Positions 1 through 9,232 of a stretch of DNA of 64,000 nucleotides are shown here, in pieces. Source of the stretch: JBEGHD01 sp049334165 (lineage in GTDB: Bacteria > Bacteroidota > Bacteroidia > Flavobacteriales_D > Sanyastnellaceae). Every line of letters starts with the position of its first letter. Position 1 is the first letter of the stretch. Made by a program: the position numbers and the translations under genes. The notes beneath the pieces are model-generated. The model saw nothing but the letters and a program-made list of their open reading frames with translations, was not told the origin of the DNA and made no database searches. The stretch lies in the NCBI GenBank assembly GCA_049334165.1, contig JBEGHD010000001.1; one strand, written 5' to 3'.

Positions 1-1
1 A

Positions 2-922
2 TCTGGCGAAGTAGCTATAATTGTCGAAACCGACCTGTGGAACGGTTCGGTTGGCGACAGTCTTAAGAAAGAGCTCAGAAGGCCCATTCCGCTAATGCCG
101 GCATACGAGCCGATGTTCGATTTGTATCAGCATCCGCCAAGCACGTTTACCAAAACGCTCAAGCCTTTTCGGAATATCATTCACATCGATATTGCCGACA
201 ACATTAACTATAAGGATCCGCAGCTAAAAGTTGTTAAGGAGAAATACGCGAAGGATCAGCTGATGTTCAAAATTGGCGTGACTTCAAAGAAAGCGTTTCA
301 CGAGCTTTTCCAGGATAACGTAGACGAAATTATCCGCATGATAAACGAGGCTGAGGTCGAGCGTACTATCAAGTATTTCAAGCGCTTCAACAATGCTGAA
401 GTGCGCGAGAAAATTGCCAAAGATCACAATGTCAGAGTACTGATTCCAGACAACACAGACTTGCTGGAGAACAGAGAAAATTTTGTGTGGGCTTCGCGAG
501 ATATGTCCAGGAACAAGGATGGCCGAATGCACGATGTGCAGCAGGGTATTTTGATTTATCATTATCCATACGTGGACGACAGCACATTCACTAAAGATTA
601 CTTGCTCAATGTTCGCGACTCTGTGCTGAAAGCCAATGTTCCGGGTCCGGTCGATAGCAGCTGGATGACGACCTCATACGTCTACGAGCCGGCTTATGAG
701 CCAATTAATCTAAACGATAAATACGCGACAGAAATTCGCGGACTTTGGCGGGTTGAGAATGCTTTCATGGGTGGTCCGTTCATTTCTGTTTCGCAAGTAG
801 ATGAAAAAAGAGGCCGCGTAGTCACCGTAGAAGGATATGTTTTCGCACCCAAATTTGACAAGCGAGAATATATGCGTGAGTTAGAAGCTGTGGTGAAAAG
901 TATTGAGTTCGAAGGAGAATGA
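2..922 (+). CDS. DUF4837 family protein, 5' end outside window
   Basis: The reading frame is open from base 2 to the TGA at 920-922, so the gene starts left of the window and about 306 residues are visible. The first visible residues (SGEVAIIVETDLWNGSVGD) match the start of the mature DUF4837 domain, in which a short strand and a W-x-G-x-x-G motif follow the lipoprotein signal; the signal itself is not visible. An internal ATG at 95 is not the start, because the family signature lies before it. DUF4837 proteins are Bacteroidota cell-envelope proteins of unknown function. A likely promoter for the next gene lies in the last codons of this one. Confidence 0.75.
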   Translation, partial: SGEVAIIVETDLWNGSVGDSLKKELRRPIPLMPAYEPMFDLYQHPPSTFTKTLKPFRNIIHIDIADNINYKDPQLKVVKEKYAKDQLMFKIGVTSKKAFHELFQDNVDEIIRMINEAEVERTIKYFKRFNNAEVREKIAKDHNVRVLIPDNTDLLENRENFVWASRDMSRNKDGRMHDVQQGILIYHYPYVDDSTFTKDYLLNVRDSVLKANVPGPVDSSWMTTSYVYEPAYEPINLNDKYATEIRGLWRVENAFMGGPFISVSQVDEKRGRVVTVEGYVFAPKFDKREYMRELEAVVKSIEFEGE

Positions 923-931
923 CTACTTTTG
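903..931 (+). promoter_or_regulatory. promoter for the SlyD-like gene
   Basis: A -33-like TTG at 903-905 is followed after 18 bases by TACTTTTG at 924-931, an exact match to the Bacteroidota -7 consensus TAnnTTTG. The start codon is 25 bases further on. The promoter overlaps the end of the DUF4837 gene. Confidence 0.6.
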
Positions 932-956
932 CACGCTCAAATAAACAGCTGAATTT

Positions 957-1451
957 ATGAAGATTGAAAAAGGAAAACTAGTAGAGCTCGAGTACAGTCT
1001 TTTCCTGGACGGCCCTGATGGTGAGTTGGTTGAAGAGACAACGGATGATTTGCCATTCACTTTTGTTTTCAAGGTAGAGGCGATGATCGGCCGCTTTGAA
1101 GAAGAGTTGGAAGGCAAAGAGCCGGGAGATAAATTCAGCTTCGAAGTTCCGTGTGCTGAGGCGTACGGTGAAGAATCCGAAGATTTTATTGTTGAATTTC
1201 CAAAGTCTGCCTTTTTGGTAGATGGAGAGCTCGATGAGGAGGCCATTGCTGAAGGAGAAGTTGTGCCGATGACTGATGAAGAAGGCAATATGCTGGAAGG
1301 AGTCGTTGTTGAGAACAAGCTCAATTCAGTAATCATCGATTTCAATCACCCGCTTTCAGGAGAAGACCTTTATTTTGATGGAAAGGTTTTGGATGTTCGC
1401 GAACCGACAGAAGCCGAATGGCCGCACCTGAATGGCGCCAGTCAGAATTGA
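957..1451 (+). CDS. FKBP-type peptidyl-prolyl isomerase, SlyD-like
   Basis: This 164-residue acidic protein has the SlyD arrangement: a split FKBP barrel (residues 1-70 and about 125-155) with an insert-in-flap domain between. The N-terminal strand (KGKLVELEYSLFLDG), the AYGE motif near residue 65 and the DFNHPLSGEDLYF motif near 126 are diagnostic. It should catalyse prolyl isomerisation and act as a chaperone in the cytoplasm. The His/Cys-rich metal-binding tail of E. coli SlyD is absent, so a nickel role is not supported. The gene converges on uvrC and the two stop codons directly abut. Confidence 0.88.
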   Translation: MKIEKGKLVELEYSLFLDGPDGELVEETTDDLPFTFVFKVEAMIGRFEEELEGKEPGDKFSFEVPCAEAYGEESEDFIVEFPKSAFLVDGELDEEAIAEGEVVPMTDEEGNMLEGVVVENKLNSVIIDFNHPLSGEDLYFDGKVLDVREPTEAEWPHLNGASQN

Positions 1452-3278
1452 TCACTCCGCTTCCCTAAAATGCTCCCAAACGGTCTCGGCAATTCTCTTG
1501 TTGACGGCCTGTTGCAGCTCTTCAAGAGTGGCCGTTTTCACGTTTTGAACTGTCTTAAATTTCCAAAGAAGCTGTTGTGCGGATCGAAATCCGACTCCTT
1601 TGATGTCGGTTAGCTCAGATCGTAAGGCAGCTTTGCTTCTTCTATCCCTGTGGTGCTTTAGACTAAAGCGGTGAGCTTCGTTTCGAAGCTGCTGAATCAA
1701 TTTCAAAGATTCCGATTTCTTATCGATGTAGAGCGGATACTTATCACCGGGGAAATAAATCTCTTCCAACTTTTTGGCAATGCCGATAATCGTCATTTTT
1801 CCACGCAAGCCAAGATCGTCCAATGCCTTCACAGAAGCCGATAGCTGGCCTTTGCCTCCATCGATGATGATCAGTTGAGGAAAACTCTGCTCCTCATCAC
1901 GAAGGCGCTTGTATCTGCGATAAACAACTTCGTACATCGAGGCAAAATCATCCGGACCTACAACGGTTTTGATGTTGTACTTCCGATAATCTTTTTTACT
2001 TGGCTTTGCTTGTTTGAATACCACACAAGCCGAAGCCGGATTAGTTCCCTGAATGTTGGAGTTGTCAAAGCATTCGATGTGTACAGGTAAGTCTTTCATT
2101 CGCAAATCCTCCTGAAGAGTGCGCATAATTCTTTGCTGATGCTCCTCGGGGTTCACCAGCGACTGTTGCTTGTGCTTGTCGCGCATGTAGTAAGTGGCGT
2201 TGCGCTGGCTCAGCTCAAGGAGCTTTTTCTTGTCGCCTCGTTGGGGGACGTGAAAGTAAACTCCCGGTAAATCGATTTGTGGTTCGAAAGGAACGTAAAC
2301 CTCTGAAGACTGGCTGTTAAACCGGCTGCGCATCTCCACAATTGCATACTCCAGCATTTCCTCATCCGTTTCTTCCAGCTTCTTCTTAATCTCCGAAGTG
2401 TGCCCCTGAACAATTGTTCCGTTGTTGATCCGCATGTAGTTCACGTAGCCACTTTTGTGATCGCTCACGATGCTGAAAACATCCACATTGTGAATGTTGG
2501 GGTTGACGATCGTGCTTTTTGCCTGGAAACGCTGCAGCACATCCAGCTTGTCTTTTAGCTTTTGGGCATCTTCAAACTCGTACTTTTCAGAGTGCTCGGC
2601 CATTCTGGACTTAAGCTCGCGAATGAGTTCGGAGAGATCTCCGCGAATAATTTTTCGAATTGCCGCAATGTTTTCGTTGTGATCTTTTTCGGTTTGTTTG
2701 CCTTCGCAAGGGCCGAGGCAGTTTCCCAGGTGATATTCGAGGCAGACCTTAAACTTTCCTGCTTCTACGTTTTCTTTGCTCAGGTTGTACTTGCACGTGC
2801 GGATTGGATAAAGCTGGCGGACCAGGCCGAGGATCGTATTCATCATCTTCACCGAAGCATATGGACCGTAGTATTCCGAACCATCCTTAATCACATTTCT
2901 CGTGGAGAAAACTCTGGGAAACCGCTCTTTTTTGATGACAATCCACGGATAGGTTTTGTCATCCTTCAGCATCACATTGTAGCGCGGCTGGTGTTTTTTT
3001 ATTAGGCTGTTTTCCAGCAACAGAGCATCGAGCTCGGTGTCGACCACAATGTATTTGATGTCGGAGATTTTTCTTACCATCAACCTCGTGCGCCCACTCT
3101 CGTAGCGGTTTTTATTGAAATAAGAAGAAACCCTGTTTTTCAGATTTTTGGCTTTGCCCACGTAGAGCAACCGGCCATCTTTGTCGAAATGCTGATAAAC
3201 ACCGGGCTTCTTAGGCAGGCGCTTTAAGATTGATTGTATGTTTTCTGGAGTTTCCAAGGCTGGTTTCAAAGAAAACAA
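1452..3278 (-). CDS. uvrC: UvrABC system protein C (excinuclease subunit)
   Basis: UvrC makes both incisions around bulky DNA lesions after UvrA and UvrB have loaded. The 608-residue protein has the full order: GIY-YIG nuclease (KKPGVYQHF...LLYVGKAKNLKNRV, residues 22-52), the cysteine cluster (CLEYHLGNCLGPC, near residue 180) that binds an iron-sulfur cluster in characterised homologues, a UVR motif near 230, the RNase H-like UvrC homology region (ECFDNSNIQG near 400, IIIDGGKGQL near 470) and a C-terminal helix-hairpin-helix (DIKGVGFRSAQQLL). Length is normal for the family. It is monocistronic and diverges from the signalling genes to the right. Confidence 0.97.
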   Translation of the reverse strand: MFSLKPALETPENIQSILKRLPKKPGVYQHFDKDGRLLYVGKAKNLKNRVSSYFNKNRYESGRTRLMVRKISDIKYIVVDTELDALLLENSLIKKHQPRYNVMLKDDKTYPWIVIKKERFPRVFSTRNVIKDGSEYYGPYASVKMMNTILGLVRQLYPIRTCKYNLSKENVEAGKFKVCLEYHLGNCLGPCEGKQTEKDHNENIAAIRKIIRGDLSELIRELKSRMAEHSEKYEFEDAQKLKDKLDVLQRFQAKSTIVNPNIHNVDVFSIVSDHKSGYVNYMRINNGTIVQGHTSEIKKKLEETDEEMLEYAIVEMRSRFNSQSSEVYVPFEPQIDLPGVYFHVPQRGDKKKLLELSQRNATYYMRDKHKQQSLVNPEEHQQRIMRTLQEDLRMKDLPVHIECFDNSNIQGTNPASACVVFKQAKPSKKDYRKYNIKTVVGPDDFASMYEVVYRRYKRLRDEEQSFPQLIIIDGGKGQLSASVKALDDLGLRGKMTIIGIAKKLEEIYFPGDKYPLYIDKKSESLKLIQQLRNEAHRFSLKHHRDRRSKAALRSELTDIKGVGFRSAQQLLWKFKTVQNVKTATLEELQQAVNKRIAETVWEHFREAE

Positions 3279-3494
3279 AAAACCATCAGTGGAGGTTTGG
3301 TAATTTCTGAGTAAATCGGTTGTGACTGAGAATGAAGTGAATAATAATCCTTTGAATGCGGAATCCTCGATTTTTGTAACTATTTTGGAGGAAAGCTGTA
3401 AGAATAATCCTACAACCGATAGCGTGTGGCTCTTACTCCTTGTAGCAAAAGGAAGAATAGCTTTACAGTTGAAAGACAGACAATTATATTAACG

Positions 3495-3863
3495 ATGAAA
3501 AAACGAATCCTCCTAATTGACGATGAGGTGATCACCCTCAAAACAACCAAGATGCTCCTCGGGCAGCGCGGGTTTGAAGTGGAGGCAGCTCAGAATACTT
3601 CAGAAGCAATTTCTGTTTTGACTTCTACCAAAATCGACATGATTCTGCTCGACATTTCTATGCCGACCATAAGTGGATTCGATTTCATTAAATTGATGAA
3701 AGCCCTGAGAATAGATGTTCCAGTAGTTTTTCTTTCAAACCACACTGACGAATACACTCGAAAAATGGCCGAATCGGAAGGTGTGAAACGCTGCATCAAC
3801 AAAGGCGAAGAGTTTCAAATGCTGCCTCAGATTGTGGAAGAGCTCCTCGCTCAGGAAAAATAA
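3495..3863 (+). CDS. single-domain response regulator (CheY-like)
   Basis: This 122-residue protein is a receiver domain only. It has the acidic pair D9/D10, phospho-acceptor D53 in the LLDISMP motif, the switch Ser81 and the conserved Lys103. There is no DNA-binding or enzymatic output, so phosphate must be passed on or read by protein-protein contact. The ATG at 3495 is chosen over an upstream in-frame codon at 3426 because REC domains start at this point. It lies 20 bases before a histidine kinase and begins a three-gene signalling cassette. It may act like Rcp-type partners of phytochrome-like kinases; this is inference. Confidence 0.88.
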   Translation: MKKRILLIDDEVITLKTTKMLLGQRGFEVEAAQNTSEAISVLTSTKIDMILLDISMPTISGFDFIKLMKALRIDVPVVFLSNHTDEYTRKMAESEGVKRCINKGEEFQMLPQIVEELLAQEK

Positions 3864-3883
3864 ACCGAAAACGATTCTTCACT

Positions 3884-4588
3884 TTGACAAAACAAGATAG
3901 CCAGAAACTAGCCACCCCTCAATCTGAGTTCGATAAATTTGTTTACGCTGTTTCCCACGATTTGCAAGAACCTCTGCGCGGAATCAGTGCATTTTTAAAG
4001 TTGCTCGATCAAAAATACTCTGATCAGCTCGATGAGCAGGCAAAAACTTACATCAACTTTACGCTCGAGAATGCCGAGAAAATGCGTCAAATGATCTACG
4101 CCCTGGTAGATCTATCGAGAGTGGCTAGAAACACAGATGAAGCTGAAAAAATTGACCTCAATGAATTGGCCAACAATGTGTGGCTGATGTTTGCTAATGC
4201 TCCTGCAGCAACTGGAGCTGAATTCACAGCGGAAAACTTGCCGACTGTGAAAGGCAGTTTGTCACAAATGGTCCAGCTGCTTCAAATATTGCTTCAAAAT
4301 GCTGTTGATAACAAGGGCGAAGATCCGCTGCGCATACACCTGAAAAGCGAAGAAGAGAAAGATTTCTTCAAACTATCTGTTAGAGACAACGGCCAGGGCA
4401 TTCCAGAGGCATATCGCGAAGGTATTTTTGAGATTTTTAGAAAAGCAGATCCCAAAAGCGAAAAGGCCGGAGCAGGGCTCACCATTGCCCGCGCCATTGT
4501 GGAAAAACACGGTGGAAAGATTTCACTAACTTCGAGCGAAGGCGAGGGAACAACTGTGTACTTTACCTGGCCAAAAGAAAGCAGTTAG
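3884..4588 (+). CDS. small soluble sensor-less histidine kinase
   Basis: The 234-residue protein is almost only a kinase core: HisKA with phospho-acceptor His25 (VYAVSHDLQEPLRG), then HATPase_c with the N box (LLQNAVDN), G1 box (DNGQGIP), F box (IFEIFRK) and G2 box (GAGLTIA). No sensor or membrane segment is present, so input must come from a partner protein. The start is a TTG at 3884, as no in-frame ATG precedes the H box. It sits between the receiver-only protein and the hybrid kinase (5-base gap), and all three are probably cotranscribed. The sequence resembles the kinase half of bacteriophytochrome-type sensors. Confidence 0.85.
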   Translation: MTKQDSQKLATPQSEFDKFVYAVSHDLQEPLRGISAFLKLLDQKYSDQLDEQAKTYINFTLENAEKMRQMIYALVDLSRVARNTDEAEKIDLNELANNVWLMFANAPAATGAEFTAENLPTVKGSLSQMVQLLQILLQNAVDNKGEDPLRIHLKSEEEKDFFKLSVRDNGQGIPEAYREGIFEIFRKADPKSEKAGAGLTIARAIVEKHGGKISLTSSEGEGTTVYFTWPKESS

Positions 4589-4593
4589 ATTAA

Positions 4594-6759
4594 ATGGATT
4601 TTCACAAAGTCAAGATCCTCGTTGTTGAGGATAGCATTCAGGATTTTCTCATTTTCAAAGAGCTCATTAGTCAAATTCGAGAGTTCTTCGTGGAGCTCGA
4701 TCATGCTTCAGACATGGCCGAATCGCTCGACCTGATCGGCAAATCACACTACGACATTATCTTTTTGGATCTTTATCTGCCCGATAGTCAGGGTGTAGAT
4801 TCTTTCCAACGATTGAGCAAGCTAGTGGCAAGTACACCAGTTGTTATTCTTTCTGGCCTCAGCGATAAAAGTGTGGCCCGCGACATTGTGAAAATGGGAG
4901 CCCAGGATTTTCTCGTTAAAAATGAGTTTGATGGCAAGCTCCTGGAGAAGGCCATAACGTACAGTATCGAGCGGAAGAAATACCAGGAGATCTTGCAGAA
5001 AAGCGAAATGCGCTACCGTACAACTTTCGAATCGGTGGGCGTTGCAATTGGTGAATACGACTACAGTGAACTAAAGCTTTTTCTCGAAAAAAGGCGACAA
5101 GCGGGCGTGACGGATATCCTAAAGGACTTGTCACTTACGCTTACCAACGCGATGGACTATCGCGACATGATACAGGTGGAAAACGTCAACAACGAAGTGC
5201 TTCACCTTTTTGAAACGAAAAGCCTTGCCGACTTTAAGAAAAACGTGAACCTGATTTATACGCAAGACTCGGTTAGCCATCTCGAAAGACTCATTCTTGC
5301 GATCTGGAACAACGAAGACTACTACGAGAAGGAGACTACCTACAAAACCATGTCGGGCAAGGTCGTACAGGTTTTGAACCGCATGAAATTGCTCGGAAAT
5401 GATTCGGGCTACTACAGAGCTTTGATTAGCGTGGTGAACATTTCGAGGCTGAAGCAAACGGAGCAGGAAGTGAGAGACCAAAGCAAGCTGTTGCAGGCAG
5501 TTTCAGAGTCTGCAGCGGCAATGTTGAGCTCCGATGATTTTGACGATGGAATCGACCTGGCACTTTCGCGAATTCGGGAAGGGATGAATGCAGCTGCGGT
5601 TGTTTTTTATTCGGGCACTGAGTCAAACGAAGACGAACTGAAAAGACTTTCACTTCAGATTTCCGACAAGGATTTGAAATCGTACATCCCGGAAAAATGG
5701 GATGTGAAAAACACTCCAAAACCGCTTGATGAAGGAACTGGGGCAAATTTTTCAAAAGGGAAAAACCGAAAGATTGACCAGCTCTTTCTAACAAACTCGT
5801 TTCTGCATGTCTCGATGGCGCCTGTGGTGATCTCCAACAAAACCTGGGGAATGATGGCCGTGCTAAGAGAGAAGGACGAAGCCTTCACGTCTTTCGAAAG
5901 TGAAAGTCTGCTGACTGTAGCGCGAAACCTTGGAGCGGCTTTCTCGCGACATGAAGCCCGCCAGGAACTCGAAGAGCTCAACGAAGAGCTTGAACAGCGC
6001 GTGAAAGACAGAACAGAGCAGCTAGAAAGCACCAACAAAGAATTGGAGTCTTTTAGCTACTCGGTTTCTCACGATTTGCGCGCTCCACTGCGTGCCATCA
6101 ATGGGTTTACCAGTGTGCTTGCAGAAGAGTATGAGTCTGTTTTTGACGATCAGGGGAAGCACTTTTTGAAAAATATCCAACGAGGCGCTGAAGACATGTC
6201 GAGCCTAATAGAAGACTTGCTTCAGTTCTCCAGACTGGGCCGCAAACCCATTCAGATGTCGCCAATTAATATGGATACGCTTGTGAAAGACGCGGTGGAA
6301 ATGATGCAATCTCACCAACCCGACAAAGAAATAATATTGGATGTGAAGGAGCTTGAGCTCTGCAAGGGAGATCAGTCAATGATACGCCAGGTTGTTACCA
6401 ATTTTATAGGTAACTCGGTGAAATACTCCCACAGCGACAAACCGGTGAAGATTACGGTTGGCTCCCAAAAAAAGGATGACTTTGTGGAGTACTACATCTC
6501 CGACAACGGAGTAGGGTTCGACATGAAATACGTTGACAAAATCTTCGGAGTGTTTCAGCGACTACACCAGGACACGCAGTTCGAAGGGACAGGTGTGGGG
6601 CTGGCCATCGTGCAGCGAATTGTCACCCGCCACGGAGGCCATGTGCGAGCGGAGAGTGAAGTCGACAAAGGAGCCACTTTTTATTTCTCTCTTCCTGCCA
6701 TCGGCAGCGATCCTATGCTCATAGAAGGTGATGAACAGAAAATGGAGCAGAGTGCTTAG
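4594..6759 (+). CDS. hybrid kinase: REC-PAS-GAF-HisKA-HATPase
   Basis: This 721-residue cytoplasmic protein has an N-terminal receiver domain (residues 6-118; acidic E12/D13, acceptor D59, Lys109), a PAS-like region (about 137-288), a GAF-like region (about 300-455), a short coiled coil (453-487), HisKA with His493 (SYSVSHDLRAPLRAINGF) and HATPase_c (about 595-705; SDNGVGFD, GTGVGLAI). There is no membrane segment. The input receiver suggests its activity is set by phosphorylation from another kinase, perhaps the small kinase just upstream. Its 3' end overlaps the convergent DUF349 gene by four bases. Confidence 0.88.
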   Translation: MDFHKVKILVVEDSIQDFLIFKELISQIREFFVELDHASDMAESLDLIGKSHYDIIFLDLYLPDSQGVDSFQRLSKLVASTPVVILSGLSDKSVARDIVKMGAQDFLVKNEFDGKLLEKAITYSIERKKYQEILQKSEMRYRTTFESVGVAIGEYDYSELKLFLEKRRQAGVTDILKDLSLTLTNAMDYRDMIQVENVNNEVLHLFETKSLADFKKNVNLIYTQDSVSHLERLILAIWNNEDYYEKETTYKTMSGKVVQVLNRMKLLGNDSGYYRALISVVNISRLKQTEQEVRDQSKLLQAVSESAAAMLSSDDFDDGIDLALSRIREGMNAAAVVFYSGTESNEDELKRLSLQISDKDLKSYIPEKWDVKNTPKPLDEGTGANFSKGKNRKIDQLFLTNSFLHVSMAPVVISNKTWGMMAVLREKDEAFTSFESESLLTVARNLGAAFSRHEARQELEELNEELEQRVKDRTEQLESTNKELESFSYSVSHDLRAPLRAINGFTSVLAEEYESVFDDQGKHFLKNIQRGAEDMSSLIEDLLQFSRLGRKPIQMSPINMDTLVKDAVEMMQSHQPDKEIILDVKELELCKGDQSMIRQVVTNFIGNSVKYSHSDKPVKITVGSQKKDDFVEYYISDNGVGFDMKYVDKIFGVFQRLHQDTQFEGTGVGLAIVQRIVTRHGGHVRAESEVDKGATFYFSLPAIGSDPMLIEGDEQKMEQSA

Positions 6760-9023
6760 GGCAACAGGTCCAGTTTCTGCTTAATCTCATCAATTTCTTT
6801 TCTGGACTTATCGATTTTTCTCTCGTATTCTTTGCGGAAAGAACTGGCTCCATCACCACTGAGAAACTCCATGTTGTTCTCGTACTGAATCATACGTTGC
6901 TTTAAGCGGTCGATTTTGTCGTGAAGGAGTCTTTTCTCTTTTCTTACCAGGTGATCCGAGTCGGGCGATTCACTGATAGAGTCAACACGTTGTTTGTAGC
7001 TCAACATGGTCTTTTCCTTCTTGTCGAGGTCTAGCTTGTCGTACTTCTCATCCAGCGCTTTGTTGTAGCGATCGTAAACCTCCTGAAGGTTTTTCTTCGG
7101 CACAAAACCAATCTCGTTGAAGCGTTGCGAAAAATCTTTCATCATGGCGATGTCTTTTTCCTTCTCGCCAGTGAGTTCTGCTTTTTCGATTTCCGCGATC
7201 AGATCGTTTTTCTTCTTCAAGTTTTCTTCCTGACGTTCGTCCATTCCACTGAAGAAGTCTTTCTTGCGGTTAAAGAAAGTGTCGCAAGCTGCGCGGAATC
7301 GCTGCCAGAGCTGTTGCTCATCGCGCTGAGCGGCAGCACCAACTTCCTTCCATTGCTTTTGCAGGTCGATGAGTTGCTTGGTAGTGTTTTTCCAATCTTC
7401 GCTGTCTTTTACTTCTTCGGCTTTGGAAACGAGCTTTTCTTTTTTCTGCTTGTGAACGTCTTGCTCAGCACGTCTTTTGTCGTAAAATTCGCGCTTGTTG
7501 TCAAAGAAAGTATCGCAGAGTCCGCGGAATTCTTTCCAGATAGTTTCGTTGTGTTCGCGAGGTGCAAAACCAATGGTTTTCCACTCTTTCTGCAGGCCAA
7601 TCACCTCGTCAGTTTTCTTCTTCCAGGTCCCGTGGTTTTTGATTTCCAGAGAGAGAAGTTCTTCCATTTTTTTCACCAGAGCCTGCTTCTTAACAAGATT
7701 CTCTTCGTGTTCCTCGTGAAGCTTGTCGTAGTGCTTCTGAATTTCCTCAAAAATCTCGCGACAAGTACCGAAAAACTCATCGGCCATTTCCTTGTAGGTC
7801 TCGCGAGGCGATGGACCCAGATCCATCCACTGTCGCTGATAAGTCTTCACCAGGCGCTCACGTTCTTTGATCGACTTGAGGTCTTTCACCTTCTTTACCT
7901 GATCAATGAGGTCCTGCTTGCGCTTTTCATTGATGTGAAGGTCGTGTTCCTTCAGCTGTTTGTAGATGTCTACGTTGTAGTAGAATTCGTCTTTTAGCTT
8001 GTGGAAGGCGTCTTGTACATCGCGGTACTGATCACCGGGGATGTGTCCAATTTCATTCCACTTGTCCTGCAGTTCGTTGAAAACTGAAAACAGCTTGCCG
8101 ATGTTCTCCTCCTCTTTCACAAGGGCTTCGAGTTCACTAAGCACCTTCTTCTTCTCCTGGAGATTGCGCTCGCGCTCGGCTTTAACGCGCTGGTCGTGCT
8201 CTTTGATTTTGTCATTCACCTGATCGAGCAGCTGTTCAAATTCCTGGTCTAGAGGATTTACTTGCGGGAAAAATTCATCTTCTTCATCGTGCTCCTCGGC
8301 CTCCCACGCTTTTTTCTGCTCGGCTATTTCCGCTTTTGTGAAGTCCTTAAAAGTGCGTTTGATTTCGCGCATCTCTTTGCGAATGGCTGGAGCTTCTTCG
8401 GTTGCCAACATTTCTCTCAGTTGAGAAATCAGCTCTTCTTTATCCTTTGGATCAGGACGTTCCGTGGGTTCTTTTTTGGCCTCAGTTTCTTTCTTTTCTT
8501 CGGTAGCTTCGCTGTGTTGTGCGGGCTTCTTTTCTTCGTCTGAAACATCGCTTTCACTGACCAGCTGCGGTTCCTCGTCTTTCTCCGATTCTATCTGATC
8601 GTGCTCGTCTACTATTGGGTCCGCAGCGTTTTTGTTGTCAGGTTCGTCTTCAGTCTTCACCGCCTTTGGTGCTTCTGCCTTAGCTGGAGCTTTCACTTCC
8701 TGCTTTGGCTCCTCTACTTCTTTACCGTCTGAAACATCGCTTTCACTCAGGAGCTCCTTGTCTTGCTCATTTTCCGAACTGTTGTGCTCGTGCTCTTCCA
8801 CCATTGCGGTCTCAGTGTTATTCTCTTGTTTCACGCCAACGATTTCACCGTCAGTCTTTTCCCGATACTGCTTCAGAAGAGCGGAAAAGGTTTCGTTCAG
8901 AGAGTCGTCTCCCTCGGCATTTTCAAATTCCTTAGCCAATTGGTCAACCTGTGCACTGGCTTTTTCAGGAGATTCGTTTTCGAGGATAGATTTCAGTTTT
9001 TCGATGATTTCAGACTTCATCAC
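6756..9023 (-). CDS. DUF349 repeat protein with acidic N-terminal tail
   Basis: The 755-residue protein has an acidic, low-complexity, probably disordered N-terminal region (residues about 55-200, containing two SESDVSD copies) followed by a charged helical region with at least five DUF349 repeats. Each repeat carries a W-x-x-[IVL]-G core: KWNEIGHIP, QWMDLGPSP, EWKTIGFAP, QWKEVGAAA and RFNEIGFVP. DUF349 proteins are common in Bacteroidota and their function is unknown; the domain is helical and may bind nucleic acid or the ribosome. The abundant AAG/GAA codons create long antisense open frames that should not be annotated. Confidence 0.85.
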   Translation of the reverse strand: MMKSEIIEKLKSILENESPEKASAQVDQLAKEFENAEGDDSLNETFSALLKQYREKTDGEIVGVKQENNTETAMVEEHEHNSSENEQDKELLSESDVSDGKEVEEPKQEVKAPAKAEAPKAVKTEDEPDNKNAADPIVDEHDQIESEKDEEPQLVSESDVSDEEKKPAQHSEATEEKKETEAKKEPTERPDPKDKEELISQLREMLATEEAPAIRKEMREIKRTFKDFTKAEIAEQKKAWEAEEHDEEDEFFPQVNPLDQEFEQLLDQVNDKIKEHDQRVKAERERNLQEKKKVLSELEALVKEEENIGKLFSVFNELQDKWNEIGHIPGDQYRDVQDAFHKLKDEFYYNVDIYKQLKEHDLHINEKRKQDLIDQVKKVKDLKSIKERERLVKTYQRQWMDLGPSPRETYKEMADEFFGTCREIFEEIQKHYDKLHEEHEENLVKKQALVKKMEELLSLEIKNHGTWKKKTDEVIGLQKEWKTIGFAPREHNETIWKEFRGLCDTFFDNKREFYDKRRAEQDVHKQKKEKLVSKAEEVKDSEDWKNTTKQLIDLQKQWKEVGAAAQRDEQQLWQRFRAACDTFFNRKKDFFSGMDERQEENLKKKNDLIAEIEKAELTGEKEKDIAMMKDFSQRFNEIGFVPKKNLQEVYDRYNKALDEKYDKLDLDKKEKTMLSYKQRVDSISESPDSDHLVRKEKRLLHDKIDRLKQRMIQYENNMEFLSGDGASSFRKEYERKIDKSRKEIDEIKQKLDLLP

Positions 9024-9061
9024 TTTTGATTTAAGGAGTTTTGTAGATCTCAGCTTGTCTG

Positions 9062-9069
9062 CAAAAATA
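9062..9069 (-). promoter_or_regulatory. -7 element for the DUF349 gene
   Basis: Read on the minus strand this is TATTTTTG, an exact TAnnTTTG match, 38 bases before the start codon at 9023. No clear -33 TTG is seen at normal spacing. Confidence 0.45.
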
Positions 9070-9220
9070 AGAATTTCGTCAAGCGACTGAGCTTTGCGAA
9101 GGCGACTGTTTTGGCCACTTTCTTTGGAGGCTGAAAAACGGAACTCAAGTTGAAAATGTTTCTGTTAGTCACTGATTTTTTCCAATCTTTAACACACGTC
9201 TAACTCTTCGATTAGAAAAC

Positions 9221-9228
9221 TATTTTTG
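9221..9228 (+). promoter_or_regulatory. -7 element for recX, possibly giving a leaderless mRNA
   Basis: TATTTTTG matches TAnnTTTG exactly and ends only four bases before the ATG at 9233, so transcription would start at or next to the start codon. Confidence 0.45.
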
Positions 9229-9232
9229 CCTC

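Noticed and set aside
7125..7997. 290-codon open frame on the plus strand within the DUF349 gene
   Set aside because: It is an antisense shadow of a Lys/Glu-rich coding sequence: long runs of Phe and Leu, no family match, and no start signal.
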